Shown here: in pieces, positions 49,015 through 62,282 of the stretch
Position numbering within the stretch: position 1 is the first letter of the stretch
Layout of the letters: each line of letters begins with the position of its first letter
Source: Antedon mediterranea
Lineage: Eukaryota; Echinodermata; Crinoidea; Comatulida; Antedonidae
DNA length: 64,000 nucleotides
NCBI RefSeq assembly: GCF_964355755.1
Contig: NC_092674.1
Span: forward strand, 9,865,001-9,929,000
Direction: 5' to 3'
Translations under genes and position numbers: made by a program
Notes under the pieces: model-generated
What the model saw: the letters and a program-made list of their open reading frames with translations, nothing else
Told to the model about the DNA's origin: nothing
Databases searched by the model: none

Positions 49015-50508
49015 ACTACCATCGAATATGTCGGCATTCAATATAAGCCAATCAGATAAGACATAAGAAAACTTTACTATCTCCAACAATACGGAAAAAT
49101 TACAAAAAAACAAATATGCCCAATAAGGAACAGAGATACGCCATTTTGAAGTCATGCCCCCACTCGGTCACTAATAGCACTACGTCTGACTAGCAGCATG
49201 TTGGGCGTATCATTGATACTGTATGAGCCTACTGTACATCATAGATTTTAACGCATTCTATCCAAAATGATTTTTGTATTATCGGTATGTGACAATTAAG
49301 ACATTTAATAACTAAGAAATTTTTTATTTTTTTATAATTTTATAAACTGTTTGTAACTGTGTGTTTTGATATATTTCTCAACGTTTTTATATCATTTTTA
49401 TTCTTTACAGTTTATGCTTATTTTTTAGCAGATGGCCATTTTGGATACTGCTTCTGTACTCATTGCCTTGTTTTGCTTTCTCTATTATGTAGGAATCTAT
49501 TTTTTTTTAATGAAAAATATTTAAAAATGACATTGCTATGTTGAGAACTATGATATGACTGTGTACAGTATTTAGTGTTTTTACAGAAAATGTCCATAAA
49601 ATTAATTAAAACCAACTATAAGAATATGAAAATATTATTATTTATTGATTTTTAATTAATAATTCAATGTCAAAAGGTCAAAATGTTTTTAAAATTTTAA
49701 GGATAAATTATTGATAAACACAAAATATTAGCGATGTTAATTTATTCAAGTTGACAATGAAGTAAAGTGACTCATAAATGTGAGAATAAATAACTAAAAT
49801 TAGATATGGTCAGACTGCAGTCAAAACCCATGAGACGTTTCAAATTAGAATTGGGATTTCTTTAATTTTTCACACTTCATCACCCCTCTTTCAGAAAATG
49901 GATCGAACCAGAAATACATATTTCTCTGGTATGGTATTCAAATGCGTTTTTTCAATCAATTTGGCTCGTTCCCACATTTTTGTTATTATTTTCATTTGTG
50001 GTTGTTGTGAACTCATAACACTAGGTGAATATACTGTAGAAATTCCTACAGTATGAACTTTTCACTGATTGTAATTTACTTGTTAAATAAACATTTTCTT
50101 AAACTTGAAAGTAAATTGATTTTTTATGGTGAAAATATTTTGCGCATGATTGTAGTCATTGGTGAATTGTTTTTACCTTCATTTTTGTTAGTTTAAATGA
50201 AAATTTTATTTCACTTTCTTTATTGACCATTAGAATAAACAAGTTGTTATGGCATTCCACTAATTAAAACCGTTATAATTTTAACCACAAACAAATAAAA
50301 GCTCTGTCTAAACATACTATACAGTTAATTATAAGTAAGTACTGTACACTGAACTGTAAAGGACTTAAGTATTGTCATTATTAATAATAAAAATATGTAG
50401 ATAAATTTAGATGCAGTCATACAGTAATTACAATTAATAATAATATAAATTGATATAAAATAATTCTAATGTATTTAATAACATAATTCATAATACTCAT
50501 ACATACTA

Positions 50509-52541
50509 TTAGGTATCCCAATGAAAAAATTCAGATTAATTGTTTTACTTTTTCTTTCAGTTAACTATAAAGGACTTAATGTAATTAGCATTTTGCAATT
50601 TAAATGATTGAAATCCGATTACCCGTTCTAAAGTTATGGTTATTTAAAGTGGTATTGGTAAAAAATATACGATTTTTTGCTTAAAAATGGTGTTTTTTGC
50701 AGTTAAAATTGGAAGCATTTTTAAAAGTTTATAACTTTTACAATAATGAGTTAAAAGTTTTAAATTTTGTTAAACCTATAGATATCACAGAGTTGTACAA
50801 CTCTATTTTTTTTGGAGCCTCAACGAAACCTATTTTTAAAATTATTGGTCCGCAAAGTTGGTCGGAAAGCATTTTGCGCCCATTTTTGTTGAATTTCCCA
50901 AAAAAATGAAAAAAATGCAATTTTTTCAATGATCTGTAACTTTTGAACTACTTTACTAATTCATTTAATTTTTGTTTTACTTGTTAGAATGTAGTGTATA
51001 TTTCATTAATAAATATATCAGAGATATGTGTAATATGAAACAATAATATTTTTTTAACGATGAAATTTAAAATTATCCCCCAAAAAATGAAAAATTATGT
51101 TAAAAACTGTGTATAATGTTTCCCTTCTTTCACACTAATTTTTGGTAAGTATGATTATTATATTATTTTAATGTACTTTATATTCATAATTTCAATCATA
51201 AATACTATTTCATATAACTTTTGAATACGGAAAACAAGATTTTAGGCCCGTATGATTATGACACCAAATCTAAGCCGGGCTAAGATATGCTCTTTTATTT
51301 AGGCAAACACACAATGAGTCAAAATAAACTCATTTGAAATAATCAATGTTAATTAAAACAATTAATTGTTTACCTGAATAGTATATATAACATTATAAAA
51401 ATGGTTTTCTTTTCGTATTTCTAACCGTAAGTATGTTATTAAATTGAAATACGGAGCTAAAGTTTAGGCCAAGTAACGGCTTACTCGCGATCAGCAGTAG
51501 CTCCCGTCAAAGTATTTCGGTCGCAGTTAATGACTTTCAACCGCCGTATACAGAGTCAAATGTAACGTTGGTAAATTAGCTTAATAAATGTCTTCGGTAC
51601 ATTTAAACCTAACGCATTTGCATTGTATACTTGCATAATAAATCTTCCGCACATTACACCAATTTAAAGTTGTTAAATTAATGTCTAAAATCAGATATTC
51701 TACGATGGAAAAGGACATGTCAAGCTCCGACATCGCTGCTGTCACACATCTCGCGTCGAGCCGGCCGAACTCGAGCGAGGAAAACTAAAACAACGTGTTG
51801 AAAATATGGAACGTACCATTCGCTGATAGGGTGCATTAATGTATTTAACGGAAAACACCACAACAAACGCGCACGTATTTTACAGTACAATATTTTACTC
51901 ACTACAATATTCACCGGATTATAATGGTTGAATCTTTAAAATTCCGAACGGGATTTACGCCTCATGCACCAGTTTAAAAATGTAGATCGCTTGACGACCA
52001 TAGAAAATACATTAATAAATGATGTTTTATCGAATAAAATAATGATTTCGCTTCAATTTATTACCGAATTCGATTTGTTTTGATCATGCGCAATGGGTCA
52101 AAATACAACTTTTCTCACGAAAATTGATATTTTAGACTGATAAACCTGTCCGTACCAGCCTTTTTACGTATCAAATTAAAGCTTATTCAAAATCTGATAA
52201 CATACAAAAGAAATCACTCCGCTAGCTATGACGGCCATCAAGCGATCGTGTTTTGAAAACAGGCTAGGGGTTTTCCGAAAATTTTTTATCGCGCGAAAAT
52301 TCGCCGGTTTGCGTTTTAGACTAATTTTGAAATGATGTTTTCGCTGGAAATACTTGATCAATTTTAATAAATAACACATGTAAGTGAACAATAAAACACC
52401 CTCTTTCAATATATTTAATTTGTATTAAAATACAATCAAAATTAGTGTAGTAATTTTAACATCAAAGTCATATCACTTTATAGAATTTCGTCACTTTTTC
52501 AAAACTGTCACCACGCATCGCGCGTTCATTGGGATACCTAA
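50509..52541. mobile_element. Large non-autonomous TIR element, TAGGTATCCCAATGAA
   Basis: The ends are perfect inverted copies: TAGGTATCCCAATGAA on the left and TTCATTGGGATACCTA on the right. ATACTAT flanks both sides directly, a possible 7-bp target duplication, though the area is AT-rich. The right half (about 51420-52530) has clearly higher GC and CpG than the left half. No transposase is found. The interior shares words with the nested element at 21034-21663. Confidence 0.72.
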
Positions 52542-52746
52542 TACTATACATTTTCTACTATTCTAATTGTTAATTACAAAAGAATTTATGAACATTAATT
52601 AGTGTATTTTGTGTTATATTTATACAAAATACCTGGATAAAACAAAAATAGCTATATATGGAGAGAATGAAAGATTAAACCATTGTCTATTTCATGCCTA
52701 ACTTACCCAGGAATAAACAGACATTTGCATACTCTCAAGAGATAAA

Positions 52747-52773
52747 CCCCCCCCCCCCCCCCCCTTTTTTTTT
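52747..52773. repeat. C18 then T9 homopolymer run
   Basis: A run of 18 cytosines (52747-52764) is followed by nine thymines. Such long C-runs are rare here, and this is also a common place for assembly length error. Confidence 0.95.
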
Positions 52774-53155
52774 CTCCCCAACAAACATACCACAATTACC
52801 ATTCATGAATTATTAGTAATGATATTAGTATAATATTAATTATTAAATTGTGTCGGTGTCTTTGTCTTATCGACTTTTCAACATATTGATTTTCTTTAGA
52901 AAATTAGTACTACTTGATTGCGTGATGTTTTGTTCTAAATTACAATTAATATAATAAGGAATTATTTTCATTTTACTGAATAAATATATCTTTATAATTA
53001 TTCAAATAGCTCTTTGAATGTGTTATCATATCCCAATAGCATTCTGTTACAGTAAATATTAAATTAGGACACAATGTACCAAAGGAATAAATAATAATAA
53101 AATAATACTTAAAATTAATACTAATAGAATTGTATACTGTAGTGTTCAGTGATGT

Positions 53156-53430
53156 CCAAACAAAACTCTGTAAAGGAGACACCTTCAAGACCCAACAAGG
53201 TTTCCCCTTGATAGGGGTATACCCTAAATAGGGATTTGCCTTGGTGGTAAACTATATGTTTCCATTTGTTCATTTCAAAGGTAAATATCCCAATAATAGG
53301 GTGTCTCCTGAATAGGTACAGTATGTCCCTAAATAGGTTTGTCCCTAAATAGGTGTGTCCCCTGAATAGGTGTGTCCCCTGAATAGACGTTTTCCCTGAA
53401 TAGATGTGTCCCCTGAATAGATGTGTTCCA
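53156..53430. repeat. GGGGACAC-type repeat with a short tandem
   Basis: TTTCCCCTTGATAGGGGTAT and AATCCCAATAATAGGGTG-type blocks lead into about six copies of (C/A)CTGAATAG(G/A)TGTGTCCC at 53325-53427. The block style equals 6018-6195 and 25930-26190. Confidence 0.6.
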
Positions 53431-54224
53431 GAGGCTTCTGCTGCTGTTATCGTTTTCTAATGTAAAATTACAGAATACTGTAGTAGGCTGATTAATATTA
53501 TGTATATGATCCATATCAGCCTGTGTTTTCAACTTTGACCTTATTTTGATATTTGAGAACTTAAGGTCGCAACTATACAGCTCCAGGGGCAGTCTCAGCA
53601 AAGTAGGATTTTGGACATTTGGACCCTTTCTACAAATAAGCCATTGATTTACATTAATATTACTGTCTCACAGGTCTGTGTGAAAATGGTTGATGCTGCA
53701 GACTCGTCAATCTAGATTGGTCACCTGGTATTATGAGTTTAAGCCCAAGATTGCTGTAGGCGTTGATGTATAAAATCATGTTGTGCAAAGAGAGCTGCAT
53801 TAAATTCAGGACTTGGTAATTGCTACAGAACTAGGACTACATATTATTGTTAATTTGATTCAATCTTTTCAAGGCTCATCTAATATTCCGTAATGTATAT
53901 TGCAAATGTTAGATGATAAATTTGTATTAACCAAGTACAATTTATGCCGATAACCAATAAGATGAGAGCACGGTACGGTTTTTGGCACACTGTATATTTT
54001 AAGAACAGACTATTAATATTTGATAAAAATAATTTTCATTTGTTCATTGAAGGTTACTGTACACACATAGTCATTACTGTATTATAATATATTGTACTGT
54101 ATGAAATAAAAATTGTTGTTGAAGCTGTACATTTTAATAATTCATAAAGTTTGGGTGTATTGTTCTTTATATGGTCGCTTTTTTCAAATTGTTTCCATAT
54201 TTTTTAAACGTTGCATGGCGATTG

Positions 54225-54310
54225 AACACTAGAACACGATTCTACCCAAGACGGTTGTAGCATGACAACCGAAACGTCAAGATAATCTCAACCATACTTT
54301 ATTTGCACAC
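54225..54310 (+). other. Penelope-like hairpin signature (tentative)
   Basis: The segment AAGACGGTTGTAGCATGACA followed by ACCGAAACGTC can form a stem (GACGGTTGT with ACAACCGAAACGTC). Hairpins ending GAAACGTC are found at the 3' part of Penelope-like retroelements, from memory. No coding remnant or CTGATGA ribozyme core is present, so the call is weak. Confidence 0.25.
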
Positions 54311-55221
54311 GTGGTGTGTATCGCAAACCTAACTTTACTCATCTGGATTTAACAATTAGCATATTCTTTCAAGCACCCCTATATAAATTGTATAAGTTTA
54401 TTTCGTGCCTACAGTAGCTTACCTGGATAAACCGACAATATCCCTTTCTCCTCCAAGAGCGAGGCTATATAAACTATATTCATTGAACTATCGCTTCGAC
54501 GAATTCATAAAAAGTCATTGAATTCTAGGCTTTGTACAGTACACCATAATTTGAATTGCTTACAAAACCTTTGAGGAAGCCAATTGCCCAATCGAAAATC
54601 AGTTAAGCATTTAGGGGGTGGAGACTGATCGTTTCAAAACTGGAGGTAAACCCTTTGATCTAGCCGAGCTCAGTGTCCTGTTGTTTAGATTGCTTTGATT
54701 GAACTTGAACAGGGGCTAGAATCAATGACACAGGCTAGAAAAGACTATGCAATCTGTGAAAGCATTTAATAGGAAAGCTCTCTATTGTCTACTCACATGC
54801 TCTTTATATTCTGATTACAATATCTAGGTTGACATTATTTTGTGTTTATTCACATATTGATTATGAAATTCATGTAGTATTCAGTTTGTCATTAAATTTC
54901 ACATTTATTCTATGATTTCTCTATTATTACTCTGTGAGATTACTATTTAATGTTTATTTTTAAATCTTGCACATAAATTCTCTTGATATATAAATGCTTT
55001 GTAAGCCTTTGATTGCTTGTCTAATGGACTACCTCTCCTGAAATATCTTGATTTATTGTCCGTTATTAATAGTGGGTCCATATTTATGGTTTTGCATTGT
55101 AAATCTTTCTGTTGTTAAAATGTATGCTGCAAAAATAATAACATGATATTTTCTAATAGGACAATTGGTTTGCTGTTTAAAACTGCACATTTGTACCATA
55201 TGGCATAATGGGAAAGGATAT

Positions 55222-55537
55222 CATAGTTCATACATGTAGGCGCATCCAAGAGGTGTCCAGTCGGCCTTCCCTCCTCAATTTTGAATTCAAAAGATAGTAT
55301 CATAGTTCATACACGTAGGCGCATCCAAGAGGTGTCCAGTCGGCCTTCCTTCCTCAATTTTGAATTCAAAAGATAGTATCATAGTTCATACATGTAGGCG
55401 CACCCAAGAGGTGTCCAGTCGGCCTTCCTTCCTCAATTTTGAATTCAAAAGATAGTATCATAGTTCATACATGTAGGCGCACCCAAGAGGTGTCCAGTCG
55501 GCCTTCCCTCCTCAATTTTGAATTCAAAAGATAGTAC
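55222..55537. repeat. 79-bp tandem repeat, four copies
   Basis: Units start with CATAGTTCATACATGTAGGC at 55222, 55301, 55380 and 55459, exactly 79 bp apart. They contain GAGGTGTCCAGTCGGCCTTC and end AATTCAAAAGATAGTAT. Only a few substitutions separate them, so the amplification is recent. Confidence 0.95.
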
Positions 55538-56162
55538 ATTAGATTAAAGTTCAGTACTTAATTTTACTATAATATCCCTTGCTTGTTTTACCATTCTGGA
55601 TCCACCAAAGGCTATTCCAAAGGCATACAGTAGGTTCGAGACCTGTCTGTGCCATATTGGATGTATCCTTTCTCTCAATGCATCGTCCCTCGTATAGGAC
55701 TTTAGGAGTTCGTTTGTGTTCTGTCATGTTTCTTCAACTAGGCTTTCTTGGAAAAAAAAACAAGTAAAGTAGAGAAAAAAATTAAATGAAAATAATTTTA
55801 TAATAATAGTACACTGTGACTTGAAATGTGCTTTGATTCATGTGATATAATTATAATATTCAAGAAACTGCTCTGTTGGTCCAATCACTGTCAACTACAA
55901 ACCACAGATTAAGATCACACAGATATTAACACTGGAATACATCTGTACTGCAGAGGCTAGACCTGTTAATGAAACAGTCTAGATTGGGGAATCTAGTGTT
56001 CCACAAGATCACTTTACGATTTCAAGTGAAATTTTCAAATTTTCAAAATTGCCAAAGGTTGTTTCTGAAATGGAAATATTTTAGGAAAAGTATCCAAGTC
56101 AATGATCATTCCATTATTTAACAAAAACGATAAAAAAAAAAAAAAAATACTATCATATTAAG

Positions 56163-56458
56163 CATACTGTAGTTGTTATTATTGTTATTGTAATTGTGCT
56201 TTGCTACTACAAGTATAAGAGAAACCAAGCCACTGACTATGATGATACCGTTGTTGCTGAGATGAGAGGCAGACAAGAACATGGATACCAAGTACCAGAA
56301 GAAAATTCCACACTAGATTATCAAACATTAAAAGCAATGCACACAGAGATGATGGAAAGCTGGACTATGTTGATATTTACGGCTGCCGATGATGCAACAT
56401 CATTATGGTACTGTATGAAGATATCCACCCACGGACTAATTATAAAAATGTTAATTAA
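56163..56458 (+). pseudogene. Decayed exon of a membrane receptor: transmembrane segment and tyrosine-rich tail
   Basis: Read in one frame, the segment gives a hydrophobic helix (TVVVIIVIVIVLCYY), a basic stop-transfer KYKR, then a polar tail with DYDD, GYQVP and DYQTLK. At about 56358-56363 the sense-looking frame shifts and reads DYVDIYG, then meets TGA at 56390-56392. The same shifted frame resumes as LYEDIHPRTNYKNVN with a stop at 56456-56458. The spaced Tyr-x-x-Leu/Ile motifs (YQTL, YVDI, YEDI) look like ITAM/SH2-docking sites of type I receptors. At least one frameshift and one stop disable it, unless they are assembly errors. No ectodomain exons are visible. An ag acceptor just before CATACTG (56161-56162) could start the exon. 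Confidence 0.6.
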
Positions 56459-57397
56459 TTAAACCTTTCAGTTTTGTGTCAATCAAGCTGAAATGTGGCT
56501 GTTTATAGAATAATCCATATCAATAATGACAATTAGGAGTACTGTATTCTTGGTATTACTGTAAAACATTTAGCTGTTTATATCATTCCTAATTTTTTTT
56601 ATTAAAGATGTACAGTAGCTTATTTCAAACTGTGAAAAAGAAATATGAATAAAATCAAATTGAATATGTATTGTAGATGGAGAAATATTCTAAATATTTA
56701 AGCTTAGAATTTGCGAATTTTCTTTTTTCTTTTTCTGTTATTAGTACTATAGTACGTTTGTTGATATGGATGAAATTTTTCCAAAATAAAAAGAAATTGT
56801 ATACACCATTTTGTACTTAAGTTATTCAATTTCACCATAGAACCAAAGATGAGCAAAATAAGGAATTTTTCTTTATGAAAGAAGACATAAAGGGCGGTTA
56901 CATTTAACCAGAATGGTGTTGCTGTTGTCTTCCAGACAATAGGCTTCCTTTAGATTACAGTTATGGGTAAATAAATGTTTTTATCCAATTGTTGGTCAAA
57001 TCTACAGTAATGATTAATAATGTGATGTGACATTAAAATGGCCCCCTCTTAATTGAACGATTGAGAGGGGTGTGGAGGGTGGGGTTGGGAGATAAAATAT
57101 CTTTAATTACATTCTATTGTGTTGCCATTGCCTGCACTTTGTAATGTAATGTATAACATTTGTTAGACCTGTGAAGTCATTCATGAATACCATCGCACCA
57201 TTAAGTGGCAAGATAGAGTATTTGTTTATACTTGGTAACATCCGTTATCACCAGTTCACATGCGATTATTACTTTCTCGTTTTTGTCGCTGCTTCGCACG
57301 ATTGATTCTTGTTTGATTTCAGAGATTGTCATTATGTTTTAATGTTTGTAATACGTCCTTTGAACTGAAAGATCAACTGATTAGTTTTAAACAAGAA

Positions 57398-58299
57398 AGT
57401 ATTGTGCATACAGTATTGTGCATACAGTATTGTGCATACAGTATTGTGCATACAGTATTGTGCATACAGTATTGTGCATACAGTATTGTGCATACAGTAT
57501 TGTGCATACAGTATTGTATACAGTATTGTGCATACAGTATTGTGCATACAGTATTGTGCATACAGTATTGTATACAGTATTGTGCATACAGTATTGTATA
57601 CAGTATTGTGCATACAGTATTGTGCATACAGTATTGTATACAGTATTGTGCATACAGTATTGTATACAGTATTGTGCATACAGTATTGTGCATACAGTAT
57701 TGTGCATACAGTATTGTGCATACAGTATTGTGCATACAGTATTGTGCATACAGTATTGTGCATACAGTATTGTATACAGTATTGTGCATACAGTATTGTG
57801 CATACAGTATTGTGCATACAGTATTGTGCATACAGTATTGTGCATACAGTATTGTGCATACAGTATTGTGCATACAGTATTGTGCATACAGTATTGTGCA
57901 TACAGTATTGTGCATACAGTATTGTGCATACAGTATTGTATACAGTATTGTGCATACAGTATTGTATACAGTATTGTGCATACAGTATTGTATACAGTAT
58001 TGTGCATACAGTATTGTGCATACAGTATTGTGCATACAGTATTGTGCATACAGTATTGTGCATACAGTATTGTATACAGTATTGTGCATACAGTATTGTG
58101 CATACAGTATTGTGCATACAGTATTGTGCATACAGTATTGTATACAGTATTGTGCATACAGTATTGTGCATACAGTATTGTGCATACAGTATTGTGCATA
58201 CAGTATTGTATACAGTATTGTATACAGTATTGTGCATACAGTATTGTGCATACAGTATTGTGCATACAGTATTGTGCATACAGTATTGTATACAGTATA
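57398..58299. repeat. 14/12-bp minisatellite
   Basis: Units of ATTGTGCATACAGT (14 bp) are mixed with ATTGTATACAGT (12 bp, lacking GC). The array has about 65 units, and the short units occur singly or in a close run (58207-58230). Long reading frames on both strands are artefacts because neither unit contains a stop in the three frames. Confidence 0.96.
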
Positions 58300-58379
58300 A
58301 AAAGTGAGATAATGTTAGATTTTAATCTACATTTTCGTTTCGGTATTTCAGTAGAAAATAATTACACTATTCTTTCTAT

Positions 58380-59080
58380 GGTCGTGTTCGTACGGTGGTT
58401 AAAATAAGCGCTTAATTTCACCCATGCCTCGGGTTATAAATTGAACGTTGTTCGTACTTGAAATATTTAACCGCTTAAATGCTTAATCGACAATCACAAA
58501 CCGGAAATTACGTTATAAGGTCAGTTTTCTTTACAACCTCCGACCCCATTTTCGCACGCTAGTTTCGTGTGTTGTATATTTTTTACTCGCGATCTTTCTT
58601 TACAATAACAATTACTTGCTACCTTTTACACTGCTTATCCTTGCGACAAACCTTATGCCTCTTAACGCCGATAATCCTGCCGAAATATGCCTTCTCCTGA
58701 CGACCATTATTTTACTCATTGACGAAGAATTTGAGCCCAATGTTACACGACGGAAACACCACCGACCAGCTAGGCCTACTAAGCGGTCTACACCAACAAG
58801 GACAGCACCAGCTGACGATCGCGCTCGAAGCGTGTATGGAAGAACTTCGTAGGAGAAATGACGGGCCTAGGCAGCGAACGTTGTCAAAATTTGACACATT
58901 GCCTCTATCGGAGATTTATTATCCTCGAAGGCCGAGTATAATTGGATTATCGCTGAAATAACCTGCAAATTTGGTGAACATTTTGCCTCGAATTTTTTGT
59001 AGCCTGAGGCAAAAGTTAATTGGATCACGCGAACGGAAATCGGGAATAAGCTGGTATTTTCAACCCCTACGAACAGGCCC
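58380..59080. mobile_element. TIR element, GGTCGTGTTCGTACGG
   Basis: The left end GGTCGTGTTCGTACGGTGG plus TTAAAATA pairs with the right end CAACCCCTACGAACAGGCCC read inverted. TAT flanks both ends, a possible 3-bp target duplication. The inside has two overlapping reading frames (58616-58852 and 58719-58961). One includes RRKHHRPARPTKR and the other LRRRNDGPRQRTLSK. I do not recognise either. A PIF/Harbinger affiliation is a guess from the ends. Confidence 0.6.
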
Positions 59081-60186
59081 TATGAGACAGGTACTGTTGA
59101 TAGAGTAGTATCTTAAATCATGGAGGTGCTTAAATTAAGGCTACTATGTTAAACCATATACTTGGTAACTACCATTAGACCAACAGTAACCATGTCATTG
59201 AATTATATTTAGAAGAAATTTTATTCTGAAAATTGATTAATTTTGGATTTAGAATAAAAATTTAGCTATATCTCTCACTCCTATGTTTTTGTTTTACTGA
59301 TTACAAACTCCAACTTTCACATTCTTAATTTTTGTGGAGTAATTATTGGGATTCAACAGCATTAATACAGTATTTGGTTAAATTCAATCATTTAAAGGTA
59401 ATTCAATTACTGTACGTACTAGTAATACTGTACTTACTGTGCATCGTATCATTTTTATATCAATTTTTTAAGTGCGTCATTTAACTGTCATAGAATCAAC
59501 TAATTTAACTTTTAGTTAGATATCAATTACTGCTTTTCACTTGTGTGTTTTAACCGTCTGTAAACATTCTAAAATATGCAAACTAGTCTGTTAGGAGTCA
59601 TTATCGTTGTCCATTACTACAGCAAATAATATTTTGTTAATGATTGTAGTTATGGGATTAGTTTCATTTTTTTATACAGCCTTCAATTTTCTTTTACATT
59701 GAAATGATCTTTCGTGATACTGAACAATAATTAATTGAGAAAAATTCTTTCGACAATCTCTTCAAGATCCTAATTTGACTCCTGGTAGCCGTCAAATTAA
59801 AACCGTGACCATCGATAATTGGTTTGTAACTTCACGTTGCTAATTATGACTCATTTTACTATACAAATCCACTGCAAATGAGTCACAAATTAATTATTAT
59901 TTCTAAATGAAATTATTTCCCCTGGTATTTTGTGTGGTTTAGCCTATGTCTATAGTATCTCCTTCACTTGTCGTTAATATTACGTTTTCTTGTCGCAGGC
60001 TTCAGACATGTCTAACTACCTAATTAATGCTTATATATTTTAATTGATATCTGAGTCTGCTAAATCATAATTCATTTTTTTTATTAAGGGTGTTTATTGA
60101 TCTAGCAATGTAACTATCATAATTAATTATAGATGACTATGTAACAGTGCTAAGAAGACGCGTCTAACTGTACTATAATTTGCGAA

Positions 60187-60868
60187 CGTGACCTGTCAGA
60201 TTATGTTAGGATGTATACTACTAAAAAAAAGATATGGATATTGCGCCTATGAACTGCTAAGAAGACGTGACTTGTCGGATGGATGTGTACTGCTAAAAGA
60301 AGGCATGACCTGTCACATTGTGTAGACACGCACTAAAAGATGTGACCTGTCAGATGGATGTGTAATGCTAAAAGAAGGCATGACCTGTCACATTGTGTGG
60401 ACACACACTAAAGATGTGACCTGTCAGATGGATATGTACTACTAAAAGAAGGCATGACCTGTCACAATGTGTAGACACGCACTAAAAGATGTGACCTGTC
60501 AGATGGATGTGTACTGCTAAAAGAAGGCATGACCTGTCACATTGTGTGGACACACACTAGATGTGACCTGTCAGATGGATGTGTGCTGCTAAGAAGGCAT
60601 GACCTGTCACATTGTGTGGACACACACTAAAAGATGTGACCTGTCAGATGGATGTGTACTGCTAAAAGAAGGCATGACCTGTCACATTGTGTGGACACAC
60701 ACTAAAGATGTGACCTGTCAGATGGATGTGTACTGCTAAAAGAAGGCATGACCTGTCACATTGTGTGGACACGCACTATAAGATGTGACCTGTTAGATGG
60801 ATGTGAACTGCTAAAAGAAGGAATGGCCTGTCACGTGTGTGGACACACACTATAAGATGTGACTTGTG
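60187..60868. repeat. 74-bp tandem repeat, about nine copies
   Basis: The unit GATGTGACCTGTCAGATGGA plus TGTGTACTGCTAAAAGAAGG plus CATGACCTGTCACATTGTGT plus GGACACACACTAAA recurs at spacings of 71-75 bp (GTGACCTG at 60342, 60416, 60491, 60562, 60636, 60710 and 60784). Each unit contains two TGACCTGTCA half-sites about 40 bp apart. Confidence 0.92.
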
Positions 60869-61210
60869 TCTTATTTGTGGCATACATCTAGCAATGGTCA
60901 AAAAGAGTTACTGATGCCTTTTAGTGATAATAAATAGGTGACAATTGTGTGGGAGGGTGTTTGCATAAACATTGCCATTAATATTAGTTTCACCAAATTT
61001 CATAATACTGTGGTCACGAAATCTTGGGAGGCATACTAGAACTTAAATTTAATTAGTTTATTTTTAAGACTGTAAAAACATGTTAAATTCTGTATTCTTC
61101 TCTTTGTTATGTCTATTGAATTTCCCAGCCTCTCTGTCTGTAAATTGTTATTTCTTACCTCCACTGTATAAATCTTGTTGTTCTTATTGTTTAAACCTTA
61201 TTGGATACTA

Positions 61211-61250
61211 GCTCTGTCTGTCTGTCTATCTGTCTATCTGTCTGTTGCCA
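61211..61250. repeat. CTGT/CTAT tetranucleotide microsatellite
   Basis: Roughly nine (CTGT)/(CTAT) units in tandem (CTGTCTGTCTGTCTATCTGT...). Nothing else is attached to it. Confidence 0.9.
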
Positions 61251-62282
61251 TTTGGCATTAATTGTGTGTCTTTGCTTTTTTTTGTTAGTACAGTCTTTCC
61301 CTCTTTTCCTCTATTAGAGTTAGGTCTATCAGAGTTAATTGTGATTTAGCTTGTTCTACGTTCAAACGCAAAAATACATAGGTAAATATTAAAATACAGT
61401 ACCTCAGGTTTTTATCACATCGTTTTATGCCTGGCTATGTAGTAACTCGATGATTCTGATCAGCTTTAAGAAAAGGATACAATAAGGTAGTGTTCTTGAA
61501 CATTCATAATTATTTAAAATAGGAATTTGGCACAATTATAGTCATACAGATGAGAAATGGAGGCACAAATACATAGAGAAACTTAGGAACACCTTCTGGA
61601 AGTGTCTCCTTAATATATTAAACTGAATTTGAGTTGGCCATGTATAGTGTTAAAACATAATTTTCCCCATTGAATGGTTTCACAGGAAAGTCTCCTCAAT
61701 TAAACAGTTCTACTGTAGCCTTTGGCTTTAAGTATATTATTCAAACTCATTACTACTATACTACTGGTAGCTGTAAACTGCATTCTCTAATGTTAATCAA
61801 ATTAAAATGTGACCTAATGTAAAGTCTAGTGTATATCCACAGATTATATTTAGGACAAGGTTCTAGGATGTATGTCTGTGCCCTATTTCTCAATGAAAAG
61901 ACACCAATGTCATGTGGTTACAGTATGTTCAATAGGCCTTCAACAGCACAGCATCAATTAAAAAACAATGTCATTTGGTCAGTTATTTTTCTTTCAGCTG
62001 TATTGTGCCCTTGAAAAATTGCTATTTATTGTCTTTGCATTGCAATTGCATGCATACTTAATTTTATTGTAAAGTTATATAGAGAGCGTCTATTAATTCG
62101 TAATTACATGCATAGTTTAAATAATTATATTTTTTTCAATTAAATAAATTTGTTTAAGTGTTCAAACCACCCTGGTTTTTATCAAATTTTGGGTTGATCA
62201 AGCTTGGACATCGTTACAAATTACAATTGTTTATTCAGAGTGTTATAGTTCAGTATCTGTGATAAGGCATAGAGATATTATA

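Noticed and set aside
48169-49155. 328-codon minus-strand frame with a repeated HKFTWSF motif
   Set aside because: It is the 23-bp minisatellite read through, open in three frames at once, with no start context or splice support.
57326-58407. Long overlapping reading frames of about 290-330 codons on both strands
   Set aside because: They are entirely made of the 14/12-bp minisatellite, which has no stop codons in most frames. Codon periodicity follows the repeat, not a protein.
58616-58961. Two overlapping frames as a gene
   Set aside because: They lie inside a TIR element, overlap each other, and match no family I recognise. I left them as part of the element.
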